Assembly (NCBI GenBank): GCA_947179485.1
Contig: OX359250.1
Span: 22,384,887-22,448,886, forward strand
Reading direction: 5' to 3'
DNA: 64,000 nucleotides
Origin: Allacma fusca
Lineage: Eukaryota; Arthropoda; Collembola; Symphypleona; Sminthuridae
Positions 42,042 to 55,200 of this stretch are shown here, piece after piece; position 1 is the stretch's first letter, and every line of letters starts with the position of its first letter. Below the pieces are notes generated by a model. That model was not told where the DNA came from. It saw only the letters and a program-made list of their open reading frames with translations, and did not search any database. A program made the translations under genes and the position numbers.

Positions 42042-43696
42042 TTATTTCCGACAGCATTTCAATAATTGACCCTTCTGAAGAATTTTATGAGTTCGAGTAC
42101 AAAATCTCCTAGAGTCGGAGGCTATATTCATAGCATAAGGGCCTTTCGTCATCACTGTCAAACATTTTAATGAGGGATTTAAATACTGAAAATCCATGAT
42201 AGTTAATGGAATGGTATTTGGCTCAGCGTGCTCTACGGAAATCCTCAATGTAAGGTTTTCAATTTTTTCGAATCCAATGGTAGTTGATAAACTTAAGTGA
42301 TACTGGTGTCCCTCGGATTTATTGAGGAAAATCCCGAACTGAGCGTTCTTCAAGTGCTTCAACTGTTTCGACATCCATATGAACTCTGGCACGGGGAGGT
42401 CCAAACTTAATGTGAAATCCGTTAGCCCAGGGGCCATGGACACTAGTGTCTTGGTTTGATTTAAAACATGCGCAAATTCCTGCTTCCACCTGATATCCGC
42501 TTTGGTAAGCTTGGGCAGCCGGATCCCACTGAATACGTCACAATGAACGCAGGACACTCCCTGATTGATCCGGAGACTCTTGATCTTGGAATTCTTTTTT
42601 AAAATGGCCCGGACACTATCTTGATTACTAACGGAGAAGTAGGGGCGGTCAAAGGATAGTAACTGGAGTTTTGGCATTTTCCAGGATGACACCATCTCAT
42701 ACACTGGGTTACATTCATTTTGAACTTGAAACTCAATTTGAAGCCAGTTGAGTTTTCCCCAGAGAGTACCAAGCGCCTTTGATGGTAAATCTTTTTCCGG
42801 ACAGCGTCCACGGGGATGTACCACAGCTGTTCTGGCTTTCCCTACCAAACCTTTGAGCCCAGTATGGAACTGGAAATTTGTAACCCTAGCGGAATAGTAC
42901 GAACATGTGTCTTCGCAAAGTATCCTCCGAACTAGATCACCACGTTTTGTTACAGGGTTTGCAAAGGTCTCAGCTTTGATACTACACTGGGTCGTTTTGG
43001 CTGGAATACTGTCAAATTTAAATTCTTCGTAAGAGAACGTTCCGATAGAACATTTTTTTCGAGGTGGTTTAATTGTCGAAACTTTCACAGTAGAAAGTGT
43101 GCTAGATGATTCCTGTACTGTCTGTAACACCGTGGTAGGGCTACTATTATTAAGTCCAGGATAAAGGGATTCCGTTTCATAGACCAAGGTCGTTGTAATT
43201 TCCTTCTCAGTTATGACACTGTCATCTGTTCCTCTTGACAGGGCAGTTTCGCTATCTGTGGACGACGCTTGTATTATCCAGGAACTGTTCAAATCTTGAC
43301 TGGTCGGAGTTGGAAGCACTGTATATAGAAATTGGGAGGATATTTTTAATTAAAACAAAACTCTGTACTATCGGGAGTCAGACGCCGGGTGAAGACTGTG
43401 CTTGAAAGCTTTTGCAGAAAATACAAATAACGTTATAATACATAAAGAGCCATGTGTAAACCCAAACATGGGATTCCTCAAATAATTATGTTTTTCCTCG
43501 ACCATTCACATTAGAAAATTTGTACATTTTTAGATTATCTCATATAAAGGAAATTATGATAATTTATGCACATACCATTTGAACTTGTTTTCCCCAAGAG
43601 TAGAAATCCCACACAGGTTAATATTATTATCATGGTGATGATGCCCAACGTACAAATCACAAGTTTTAATCTTCCAAGATTTCTTAGGCAGCTCAT
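42042..43696 (-). CDS. Membrane-anchored family protein C, two exons, 465 aa
   Basis: Exons 43696-43576 and 43318-42042 (121 + 1,277 bases), phase 1. The start used is MSCLRNLGRLKLV; the frame is open slightly upstream without another ATG. A strong membrane segment (ICTLGIITMIIILTCVGFLL, residues 13-32) follows a basic tail, again type II. Then come a Ser/Thr-rich stalk of about 80 residues, a cysteine-containing segment (KKCSIGTFSYEEF, QCSIKAE, ILCEDTCSYY) not found in A or B, and finally about 240 residues nearly identical to the C-terminus of A. An upstream exon could exist, since A and B have additional N-terminal exons. Confidence 0.7.
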
Positions 43697-43699
43697 ACG

Positions 43700-45130
43700 T
43701 CTGGTACTGGAAGTCCACAAGCATTTATTATATTATTGTTCGTTTTCAAATGTGCTCATTTTTCATTAGGCAAAATCTACACGTGCAAGGAATAGCCCGC
43801 CCTCAAGTTTTGCATCCTTATAATAGAGCTCAAAAGAACTTCACAAGGGTCAAAAATTTTGTTGCTACTACATGTGAGTATACTTACAAATATTTACGTA
43901 CGCTGCCCTGGACGCCGTAAGTGTTTTCAGCCGGAGAAATATGTGAAGAAATGATTTTTAACTCACCCACTGCACCTTATCCACTGGTCACAGGACCTTT
44001 ATGGAAGTAATTAGTGGGAACTAATTTATTATGAAATTAAATAATGGATCATTAGTTCCACCCGCAACAAGGTTACTCTGCTGCTCCGGAAAAGAGAGAT
44101 TAAAAGACTTTTGCACGTTCAAACAGTGATCCATTCAAGGGTTAGAATGCTAGTGTATACAACCCACGGGAAGAAATAAATGAGTACTGTATAGTTCGTC
44201 CGGGTAGAGGAATTAGAATGCTCGGATATAATTACTCACAATCAGACATGTGTGACATGAGGTGTGTATGTATGAACAGAAAACAATTAAAAATCCTTGT
44301 ATCTAGCGCAAATAGCAGGGCATACTATTATTCTGCTCATCATGTGTCTGTGTTGTGTACATTGCTGAGAACGTTTTCGACAGTCATATTAAATGCGTTA
44401 GGGATAGGGCTGGAAACGTAGTTTTGTTTCGATTTTATGGTTCGGTTCATGCGTTCCTGGTGCGAAAGTTTTATTTGTAAATGATTAGATAATTATTTCC
44501 TTTATCAGTTTGATACATTTGTAGCTAGACATTATACTTGGGATATGCCCATTCAAATTAAGTAAATTTTTTTTTATGGTTGTATGAAAATATTGTCATA
44601 TAGGCAGATACATGTGTACGCCTCCTGGAAATATATGACATCCAGCTTGGGATGAATGGTGTTTCTGCAAGTTCCAAAAATGTGCTGGTGCTCGTGCTGG
44701 GACAAAATGCAAAGAGTTGTGTGAATGATTCTGTTGAGCTAATATTTTATCAAAACTTTACATTTGGTGGTCATAGTTTAGAACGGGAGAAAATGCACCC
44801 CAGAAGCCTTGCAATAATTGGAACAAGTTTGTATTATCGAAATACACATTTTGTTAGAGTTGCAACAAATTAGCAATGCACTTATGTAATAGATATTGAC
44901 TCTCATGCATGTCATTTTGAGAGGTTGATAGCGATTTCATTCATGGCTGACCACCAAATAATGTCATAAGAATGTCAACCTGGCAGTGAGTTAAGTATAC
45001 AGACGGTTCTAAATTACTCATTTGTCTAGCAGTAAGTATCTACGACTCTGATCATTTAAATTTAATAAAAAAATGATTGTATAAAACGTAAATTTTCAAG
45101 TGATGCTTGGGTTCATAGGGAACTTGTCCC
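43700..45130. other. No gene seen
   Basis: 5' flank of gene C and beyond. No supported feature. Confidence 0.4.
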
Positions 45131-45137
45131 TTCAATG

Positions 45138-45330
45138 TACAGGGTGCCTCAAAGCACTGTTCTCCCCCCTAGCCTATAGAAGGGGCAGGGATAAAAATAT
45201 TTGATTTCTCCATTTTCTGTCAATTTTTCTTCCAGACCTTCCTAAATTTGATCAATCCCCTAACTCAAAAACCCTGGATATAGCGTCTAAGGAAGTGAAG
45301 CAAGGTCAGATTTTTTTAAGCTGTAATTTT
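45138..45330 (+). repeat. Interspersed repeat family starting ACAGGGTG, copy 2
   Basis: Counterpart of 21696 onward: starts TACAGGGTGCCTCA and keeps the blocks TTGATTTCTCCATTTT, CTCAAAAACCCTGGATA and AAGGAAGTGAAGCAAGGTCAG in the same order. Confidence 0.55.
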
Positions 45331-45371
45331 GAAAGTTTGATTTTTTACTGAAATTAAAAATTTTACAAACA

Positions 45372-45552
45372 TTACTACTAATTATTTTAGAAAATTTAAA
45401 GGCTTTCAAATTACTAGTAATTATTTTAGAAAATTTAAAGGCTTTCAAATTACTACTGATTATTTTAGAAAATTTAAAGGCTTTCAAATTACTACTGATT
45501 ATTTTAGAAAATTTAAAGGCTTTCAAATTACTAGTAATTATTTTAGAATATT
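45372..45552 (+). repeat. 39-bp tandem repeat, about 4.5 copies
   Basis: A unit of the form ATTACTAGTAATTATTTTAG followed by AAAATTTAAAGGCTTTCAA. Copies differ mainly at ACTAGTAAT versus ACTACTGAT. The period is divisible by three, so the minus strand reads LKAFKFSKIISSN repeatedly, an ORF without other support. Confidence 0.9.
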
Positions 45553-45559
45553 TTTTAAA

Positions 45560-48500
45560 TAAAGACCTTTGCTTCTGAAATACAATTTCATATATGTTAT
45601 AATCTAACAGTACATATATAACTTCTTTAAATAAACAATTTGCAATTTGTACTCACGAACCTAGAGAGCGCGTTTAACAAAGATTAACCAACAGCCTTAG
45701 TAATGACTCTTTAATTACTCCAATATATTATAGTAATTAAAAATCTAACAAATTACAAAAAATCTTCTTAAAATAACTGTATATATACATTCACCGTTGC
45801 TCGGATTGTTTGAATTTCACATTGTTCGGCAGTATCAGTAGTAACGACCTTGTTATTTTCTTTAGATTTACTCCTCGAAAATGCAACATACAGTTGTCTA
45901 TGTGAAAATGAATGCCTACTTTACCAAAACTTTGTCCCTGACATTAATTAACTGTCTTTGCAAATAACTGTCTTCTCTTTAGTATAAATGGGTAGTCACT
46001 GCTAATGTTGCTATAAATGTAGCCCGTGACAATATCCCCGCCCTTGCTACTGTATAATGCTTGCGTACTCGCGAACCTATAAAGCGCGTTTAGGAGATAG
46101 AGAGCGAAGCTTTAAAATTTCTTTTTTGTTCGTGCCATCACGGCACGGTCATTTTATAGTATTAAGATTTATAGAGGCAACATTTGGCTCTATTGAGAGA
46201 GCCAGTATTTTATTCTCTTGATAGTGGCAATTTTTCAGTGTGCGTTTGTGTGAATGTGCGCCTGCGTATGTCCTATTTTTTCCATTTTCCATTTGAGAAA
46301 GCTTTTTTCTATGGGCTAAGCGAAGATGAAAGACACTATTGGGTTTGTTGGAGTATCTGGTTGTCTGTCATTTCGATAACTGCCGAACCAATGACCCTTG
46401 GCAATTTAATTTTTTTGTAGGAACAAATTAGCTAAAAAGTAAATATCCCATATTTTTGAAGGAGATCGGGTCATCCGATTGACCTCAGAAAATTAAATGA
46501 GGCCACGTGTAGTCACATACAAATACATATGTACAGAAAGTAGGAAATATAGCTTGCGTCATCTATAATAATTGCATTTGTTGCTTACATTAAATTTACT
46601 CTCAAATCTACTGGTAGATGTAGCATGAACTTGCACATGCGTAATTTGAATACGAGTGCTAACGTTTTTTCGAAATTTGTGCACGCGTGCAGATTACGCT
46701 TACACGCGAGAATTGTAAGTAAACGTTATATCAATATAATACCAACTGTGCAAAGCAATGTATATGTTTGTATGTAGGAAGATATGTTCATCCACAAACG
46801 TTTTAATGCGCACAGGTGTGCATAAGCGTTTTACTGACTAACAGTCAGCGCTCACTGGTATATTTATGAAAATTTTAGGGTATTTACAAGGGACCGTATA
46901 GTTACCAGCTTTTTCTATTAGATTCTATAGTGGTTCCTCGACCCTTAGTGACTTAGAACGTAGTGCTGATCACTGATGATTTTTGGGTTATGGATAGGGG
47001 CAGTATTTCGGGTTTTAGATAGGACTAGGTTTTTGCGTTCAGTATATAGAACACTTTTGGAAGAAAATTTGCTGAAAATTGGAACAATCGAATATTTTGA
47101 CTTAGGGGGCATACAAATATTTGACGTGCCTATACATACACATATGTATACATGCTTTCATTCATGGCAACGACTGTGTTGCAAAATGTGCTTGCTTTAC
47201 CTATCAACTGTTTTACCTTTTTTCTGAATAAAACTAAATGACTCACCTGATCTTTTTTTTTGTACAAGATAAAAAAATTCCCAAGCACGAAGTACTTTCA
47301 TTGATAACGCTATCAGTGTATTCAAAAAGCATTTTTATTACCTCAACCCTACCTTTGACTACTCTCTCGTACATAATATTATCTCTAAATCCTTATGTAC
47401 ATGACGGAAGGAGAATCTACCCATTTGCCTTCAACCATCAAAATCACAGAGTGTCGTAAAAGTGCAAAAGAACTTAATTTCCAGTGAAAAAAAAACATTG
47501 TTCAGTTTTTGCAGTGCTTGACATCCCGGGAATTACTTTCATCAATATTTTTTCCTGAGCAAACTTTAACGTCGGCAATTTTTATGCACACATATTTAAT
47601 ACCTAAATAGAAATAGAAATTGCAACATATTTACATAATTTCGTATTATTAATTGTATTTGATTATAAATACATACTTACTACGTACGTATGTATATATG
47701 CACATACATACATATGTATTGTATGCACTCTACTAACCAAATTAACTCAAGCGTTATTTTGATACACTCATAAAATTGTGCTATACATTTAAAAATCATA
47801 CAGCTCTTATTGTCAGTCATTATTTTTTAAATTTTTTAAATTTTAATCCCACACTATATCTATACACTATTGTACTCCTTTAGATATAGAGATGTGCAGT
47901 GTATAAGCAAGCAAGGGCTTTTGATTTATAAATAATGTAAACTAACAATACTGTCCTCAAGATCTTTCATTTTTTTCAGTAAACAAATATGTATGGGACC
48001 ATTTACCTTCGAGTGGATTTGCATATCCTTAGGATTACTGGGGATGATGCATACGGCTATAAGTACGAGCCATTCATGTAAAACGTCTAATGTGTATACT
48101 TTTTGTAGAAGTTACTTTAAGGACACCGTCCATATATCATTACGTCTCAAGCTATTTCCACTATCCTCCATTCACTCACACCAGTATTACATATACACCG
48201 TGCCCTTACAAAGATCCCACTTTAACGGAGACTCACAAAGCGCTCCAACCTTCCAAGTGATCCGAAATAGCGGTAGTGACTTGCAAAACAATTTTGAATC
48301 CACTCTTCCTTACTGTACAAAACGAGCTAAAAAAAGAATATAATTACTAATGAAGATGAAGGTTGTTCACAATCAGATTTGTCATATATCATAATTCTGA
48401 CATCATGCTGACGTGGGAATTTTGCTATAACTTCCCGAATTTTTTAAAAGTGCCCTTGAGGATACTTAAATCTTGGAATCCTACACATTCCCATAGGACA

Positions 48501-51100
48501 ATTAATAAATTCCTCTTCATACCTTTCCTTGCTCAGATTTTTATAAAAGTCATCAATGAGATTCGTGACGCCGTTTATATTCCCTTATCAATACTACTAT
48601 AATCAGACTTAAATCAGAATTTCAGTATTGTCCAACTCCCCCTTATAGAGCATCAATAAATCCCCTTGATGTAAATTATGAGATCATGCTCACGCCATGA
48701 TGTATGTGCACACACACGAGAGGAAAACTCGAAAAAAAAAAAGATACAGTCACATGCTGTCAATGGTAAACATTGCACATTCAAGGTAAATAAGAGTTAA
48801 CGGACCGTGAGAGATGGACCGGTAAAGAGTATTTTCATATTTCATATCGACACAATTAAATTAACTGCTGTGAACCAGAACCAAAGGAGAGCATTCAGAA
48901 ATTCTGAATCACCCTTACTTTTTAACGGCTTTCATACATTCAATCCACACTTTGTGTCTCGTGCCTCTAGTCCCTATACATACATGGCTGCCATATTTTT
49001 TTTCCTCAACGTTAACAAATTTGCAAGAAAAAACTATTTAAAAAATAATTCTTATAGCCCTAGCCCTACCTTTCTTCCCATTATTAACGGCAATGTTGTA
49101 TCTACTGTAATAATTACTATTGTCCTGTAAATTTTTTTTCCTAAACAAAAATTCGTAAAAGTTTTTTTTTACAGCTGAGAAAAATACATACCTGATGATC
49201 AAGCGTTTTTACGGCAGCAATTACACAGAGGATAGCAATTGATCATAAAACAAAAATAATTACAGCTAATTTAGGACATAAACCGATTCCCTTGACAAAG
49301 CTTGTGCCAATCCTTGTGTGGACTTGTCCTGTTGCAAATAATATATTATTATCAAATTTACCAGACAAATTCCGACTGCTGTTCCTGGCTGCTCACGGGA
49401 ACCAGTAATAAGTCTGTGTCATGTGGAGCCCAGGTATATATTTACTGAGTTGCTGTATGTACATATGTAGATACACATGTAGGGTTGTGTGCGTAATGGG
49501 AGAAGTTAGGACTAGGACAGGCACACTATTTATGACAGATTACTTGGATGTGTCAAGTACTACTGTAGTAGCATGCTCAAATGATGTTGATTTTCGATTC
49601 GTTTCGAACCCATATGCCAGGGTACATGACCCTGTTGTTACGAGGAGTGAGAAATTGAGTACTATTCGGAGACCAGAGTAAAACTGATGTATGAAGATAT
49701 CAGTCTAGTGAGACCGTGTCCAACATTACTTAATAGATTCACCCTTACCTTGATGTGAAGGAAACATCTGAATGGAATTTTTTTGTCACGAAACTATCAA
49801 ATTATCTCTGTGTGTCGCCTCCTTTGTTGTACTTTCTCGCTTATTTGTGGCCAACTAGAAGGAAAAAAAACATAATGTGTGCAGTGCAGCAGAATCAAAC
49901 GTTACTTGGAGGTTTCCACTCGGTTTATTTTCGTTATGTAATGTCCATATGGAGCACAATAATTTGTAAACATTTACTCAATTTTATGAGTGTAGGAGAG
50001 GACTGAGGACATATATTAAAACATTATGGTGGACCCAGCTGTCTGGTGGAAGGGTTGGAGTTAAGACTTGATTTTTGGCATTGCTTGAGCAGTGTGGAAG
50101 CACTTAAGCTCAATGACTTGTCTGCAGTGCAGAAAAAGTTTTTTTTTTTTTTTCTGAAGCCGAGGAGTTCTGAGGATGACAAAACGGCACGAACTGATGA
50201 TGATGAGGAGACGATACGTCCAAATGAAAGGATGATTGAGTGGCTACGACAAAATGAATCCAAGTAAAGTCTCATATTGCTCACCTTAACCAACAGAAGT
50301 GAAAGTGTGAAATAATATCTCAAATTTGATGTTTTCATTATTATTTGCTTCTGACCTCCTATAAATACATAAGGACGGATTGACAGGCTGAAAATCGTTG
50401 CTCTCGTTATTATCTAGTCTCGTAGCATGAATTAAAACTGGCGTGCTCGCCGTTATGCAATCTACCGCTACATGACATTCCAAATCCATGGGGCTACTTA
50501 TGTTTACCTAAGATGACAAATTTTAAGCAGACAGGCTTGCTGCCAATGATTCCTTCCCATGGAAGGATACAAATTTGCAAGGGATATTGAGGACTAGCAT
50601 GCAATTTAAGAACTTATCTTGACGGAATACTGTATTGTACAACTCGTCACAGCTCTTTGACAGACTCAACGCGCCCCATTAGGAATTCCGTGAATCTGTA
50701 GTTTTAAAGCTAATTAAAGGAATATGTACGGACTGATTGTGAGCCTGCCTGCCTGAGAAAAAATAGTTTGTAAGTGCCACAGCACGGTTTTTTTTTCTTC
50801 TATCCCTGATCACAGTTTCTTCAGCGTTATTGACGCATAATGGGAGAAGACAAGGAATTTGGAGCCTGACGTGCACTGTTAGAACTAAGTATAGTAGCTC
50901 GAGCTAAGCCGTTGCCTAACCTTGAAGGGGTTTCCCTTTTGATTATTTTTGCATTCCCTCAATGGGGCTTGCTTAACGTTGGGGTACTTTAGTACATCAT
51001 GGTTGATGAAGTATCAGAATTATATATTATTGCATGAAAAAAAATAATACAATACCGTGGCTTTGGGACGGCAGGAAATAACTCACCTGAACCTCCTCAG
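45560..51100. other. 5.5 kb without a supported gene
   Basis: AT-rich. TATGTA/TACATA palindromic wording is common (for example 47685-47722). ORFs of 70-116 codons at 46184, 47993, 48807 and 50046 have no splice partners, signal peptides or recognisable domains. The one at 50046 contains a poly-T run read as phenylalanines. Nothing can be called. Confidence 0.4.
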
Positions 51101-51116
51101 CCCATCATCTCACCCA

Positions 51117-51124
51117 TATATAAG
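51117..51124 (+). promoter_or_regulatory. TATA box of the glycine-rich gene
   Basis: TATATAAG lies about 30 bases before a TCACAGTC initiator-like site (51147-51154) and 92 bases before the ATG. Spacing fits an RNA polymerase II TATA promoter, as is usual for highly expressed cuticle or secretory genes. Confidence 0.65.
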
Positions 51125-51215
51125 TCCAAGGGTTCTGTCCTAAAAATCACAGTCAACTTTTGGATCTTCATTAAACAGCAGCAATAAGGAGAGACAATCT
51201 CAGTAATCTGCAAAT

Positions 51216-51911
51216 ATGGCTAATCGTAAAATGGTAAGTTGTTTTGGAAAGAGTTTCATAAATATCTACATTTTTGGACATTATTTTGTTCTCGGTCCTA
51301 AAATAAGAAAATGGGTTCGGATTCTGTAGCTACTCATCTTGAGCGTGATCCTCGGAGTGGTCATCATGGCTCATAACTCCGATGCAGGATTCTTGAAGAA
51401 AGGAGGTGGGGGTGGGGGTCGTGGAGGAGGAGGTGGTGGGTACGGCGGTGGAGGAGGTGGTCATGGAGGCGGCGGCGGAGGACGCAAGGGTGGTGGAGGT
51501 GGATACGGAGGAGGAGGCGGAGGACACGGAGGTGGAGGACGCAAAGGCGGCGGTGGTGGAGGCGGATATGGCGGCGGCGGCGGACATGGTGGTGGAGGAC
51601 GCAAAGGAGGCGGCGGCGGCGGTGGACATGGAGGTGGTGGCGGTGGATACGGAGGCGGTGGACATGGCGGTGGTGGCGGCGGATACGGAGGCGGCGGTCA
51701 TGGAGGTGGTGGCGGCGGCAAGGGAGGATTCGGAGGTGGTGGAAAGGGAGGATTCGGCGGCGGCGGCGGTGGCTACGGAGGCGGTGGTGGCGGTGGAAAG
51801 GGAGGTTTCGGAGGCGGTGGCGGTGGAAAGGGAGGATTCGGAGGAGGCGGCGGTGGCTACGGAGGCGGTGGTGGCGGCGGTGGTTGGGGTAAATTTACTC
51901 ATAAAAAATAA
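51216..51911 (+). CDS. Secreted glycine-rich protein, two exons, 199 aa
   Basis: Exon 1 is 51216-51233 (MANRKM), ending at GTAAGT. Exon 2 is 51330-51911, after TTCTGTAG. Together they give 600 bases in one frame. The hydrophobic stretch LLILSVILGVVIMA forms a signal peptide across the splice, with cleavage likely near ADAG-like HNSDAG. The mature part is almost entirely Gly runs broken by Y, H, R/K and F: GGGGGYGGGGGGHGGGG in the first two thirds, then KGGFGGGGKGGFGGGG. Such proteins are usually cuticular, eggshell, silk-like or antimicrobial. Which one applies here cannot be told. A short exon carrying only the first residues of the signal peptide is typical of arthropod cuticle genes. The long antisense ORF is a by-product of the GGN repeats. 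Confidence 0.85.
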
Positions 51912-51913
51912 TA

Positions 51914-51974
51914 GTAAGTAATTTTTCCATAGCAGTAGATTTTAAAAATGAATAATTCTGGATTGCCCCTCTAG
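51914..51974 (+). other. Probable 3' UTR intron of the glycine-rich gene
   Basis: GTAAGT begins three bases after the stop codon, and TTGCCCCTCTAG precedes 51975, giving an intron of about 61 bases. An intron so close behind the stop would not trigger decay, because the junction lies within 50 bases of it. Confidence 0.5.
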
Positions 51975-52246
51975 GTCGCGGTTAAGCTGACGCCTGACTT
52001 GGATTCCTCCGGGAGATCCAACAATAACTGGGGAAAACTACCCCGGAGTTACTCATTTCGGAGGAGGAGCTCCAAACCTTTTTATACCAACTTTTTAGTA
52101 CATGGCGAGGGGAATTTCATAAAAGTTTTTTATACCATTTCCTTATTTATACAATTTTCAGCTTTTCTCTTCAAAAACGGAAAATCTTCTTTCAATATGA
52201 TTAAGCTTGGTGTAGAGTAGTGCCTGTGAATCTGTGATTGATTTCT

Positions 52247-52252
52247 AATAAA
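52247..52252 (+). terminator. Polyadenylation signal AATAAA
   Basis: AATAAA about 335 bases after the stop of the glycine-rich gene (about 275 after removing the proposed intron). Confidence 0.55.
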
Positions 52253-52259
52253 TTAATTG

Positions 52260-55200
52260 GATACTTTAATTCCCTTGGCTCTGCCTTATTAATTAGCATT
52301 CTAAAATCTTTAGCTATATATTTTGTCTCAGTATGAGAATCGTCCGTCGTAGACATTCATGCACTTTAGTAACGCTAATACCACAACAGGAAAGAATACA
52401 GTTAATAATAATTTTTATCCAGCCCTACACATTTCATTCTATGAATTTTATTTTGGTTTTATGACCAAAAATTTAGGTGTCTACAAATAAAAATCCGTTG
52501 GGCAATTTATAAATACCTCTTAACCTAAGTATATGGTGCAACACAATAATAATTTGAATAATTATTCTTATATACAATCCATCAGGGTGAGTTAAGACAC
52601 TCGCAGCTTCAGAGCTTTTTTCCTGGAATTTTACTGTTCAAATACGGTACCAGGAAAGTGCAGAAAGAATGCAGTAATGAGTAGCAACAAACGATTTTTT
52701 TTTAAAGTGTGTTATAATTATGCACACATGGACCAAAAATCAGAAAGTTTCTTGGAAATTTTAATTTTTTAAAGTTATCTCGGCCTTAGTCTTGCATGCA
52801 AGTCACAATATTCCTGTACATAAAGAAAATGTACAATTATTAATTAATTATGGACAATTACGTTTGTGGGTTCTCCAACCTCAAGAATACCTCCCCGGTT
52901 GACCGCACTTGCTCTTTCTAACGTCATAATTCGGTTGTTAAAAATGACCTTATGAAACCTCTGCACATTGAAGTACCCGCTTAGATTTATAACTACAATT
53001 TAAAAACTATGACTGGTTTTCTTATTGGCTAGTTTTTAGTGTCAGTGAAGATTTAAGTTCAAGTTAAGGATTTATTCTCTTTTTTTCTGGCTACAGGACT
53101 TGGTTCTGCTCGAATTTCCATTGATGATGCAATTTAATTCTAATTCTTTAGAGTTCCTGATTGTGAAAGGGCACACAATTTTTCTCCTTTTTATGGTCCT
53201 TTCTTCTTTACTTAATACGATTATTAACGCAGTGCGTTTATTTTTTCTGAATCGAACACATACAGCCACAGGCTAAACAGTAGTGCAACTCACATTGTCT
53301 GTTATTTGCATCATTTTGAGAGTATATGCTGACGCGGGACGAGGTAGATTGGAAATTTTAGAAAATTATAGCGACACCGTTTGTACATACGCAATGTTTG
53401 TAGTATACTTAAATAAAATTAATGTCATTCCTTTCATATAAATTATAGTTTCTATAATTTTCTTGGGTGCTGATTATGCACGCTCATAATAATGATAACT
53501 TCTTCGATTGAATGACTACTAAAAAGTCTTCTTATGATTGCTTTGTTTAGCTCACGCAGCAGGAGACAATGCTAATTCGTTTGGGCAATTTCAAATCTGT
53601 TGTCTTTCACAACCTTGCCCAAGTCCGTGGATGCTGATTACCTGTAAATTGTTTCTGAAAATTTGAAGCCTTTCTGATTTAACGTAATTCTTGAGAATGG
53701 GTCTTAAACAAGAAAATTGTCATTTTGTTTGAATTTCTGGTACACGGTGGCTCTTGTGGCTCACCTCAAAGGCTTGACAAGTTTGAGCGTCCCAATTTCA
53801 TAAGAAAGGGCTCGTGGTGTCAAAAATGTCTTATTTGGATAACGGATGGGTAAACAAATGCAGACAGGCAAACATTCACATAAATAAATATTATTTTGTG
53901 TGAACTGCTCTGATTCCTTCGTTGATGAATTGATAAGAACGAGCGTGGTATTAATAAATGCCCCGCTGTGGTGGCACAGAAGTAAATTGCACTTTCATTA
54001 CATAAGACTTGCAGTAAGTACTCAGAGAATCCTTCATCCCATAATAAGTTCAGTAATGCTTAAGTCGAGGACTGATCTTATTTTATTTACCTTGAGCCAG
54101 AAAGGGTAGGGTATCAAAAATTAAATTAGTGGACAAATGTGTTAATCCGAACGATATAATTACAATTTTCTATACTTTTCACGGGACTTCAAATCATATG
54201 AACTTCTTGCACCTGCAGCTGTGCTCACAGCAACCAGTAACTGTTATAACTTTCAATTTCGAACTCAACGTCATCTCAAACTTGTTAAGTAATAAGTTAC
54301 CAATCCGCAGTCAAGTATTTTTGGTGAACAACAATGGGTTATAGTTCGTTTCCCATTTTTGTCCCTGAAATCCAAATTGCTCCTAATTTGACACCCATTA
54401 CAGTTTAGCTACCATTCTCACAAATCAGCTATTTATGTACCTTTGTATATATTTCCTACTTCTCTGTCATCGAAAAATTCACACTCCAATAATTTCGAGC
54501 GAAGCGTCTATTCCTAATGGATTTCTTCGGATAAATTACCAGAATGCCAATAGAATTGTTAATTTATTTGCTAGTAATGCAATAATTAGTGGTTAAAAAA
54601 TTTTAATGAATTATAATACTTAATTTGACCTTCACAAAAAAAAACCGACAGTCTTTTAAGTATTAAAGATCACGTAAACCCATTGCTATAACTACCAGAC
54701 AACAATCCTCTTGCAAAAGCAATGACGACTGTAATAAGCCTATTTTATACAGAGGAGGTTCGATCAATGATAATTCCCAAGTAATAAACAAAAGTGCGTA
54801 ATGGGATATGTAGCTACAAAATTATAAATCAATTTTGAGTTCACTCTTGTGAGAAGGTCGATTCTCTTGAATTTCCCTTTGAGGATATGGCAGTTATGTA
54901 CATACCGCCTACCCATCTCCATATGTACATAAACAAATAATTATATATGTACATGGGACAAGAACAATAGCAAACAAAAATTTCCTAATCCGTTGATGTC
55001 ATACCGCCGGCGTCTCCGAGAATTCATAGCTCAAGTTCGGACTTGAGTTATTTCAAGTGGATCGGGATATATACATACATACATACATAGAAAGTGTACA
55101 CAGGGTGGATTTACGGGTGTGGTGTGGATTTATGGGTACAAAAAACAAAAAGGCTCGCCAATAGAAATCCCACATTGGATAATCATGTTATGTTAATATT

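Noticed and set aside
45287-45526. 79-codon LKAFKFSKIIS-repeat ORF
   Set aside because: Product of the 39-bp tandem repeat.
47993-49130. ORFs of 116, 79 and 107 codons
   Set aside because: No signal peptide, domain or matching splice sites; their length is expected by chance in several kb of this composition.
50046-50267. 73-codon ORF with a charged C-terminal half
   Set aside because: The centre is a T14 tract read as phenylalanines, and no flanking exon could be phased to it.
51330-51902. 190-codon Ser/Thr/Ala-rich ORF antisense to the glycine-rich gene, and a second plus-frame ORF at 51406-51921
   Set aside because: GGN repeats read as NCC or in another frame seldom give stops. The sense frame alone has the signal peptide, splice sites and promoter.
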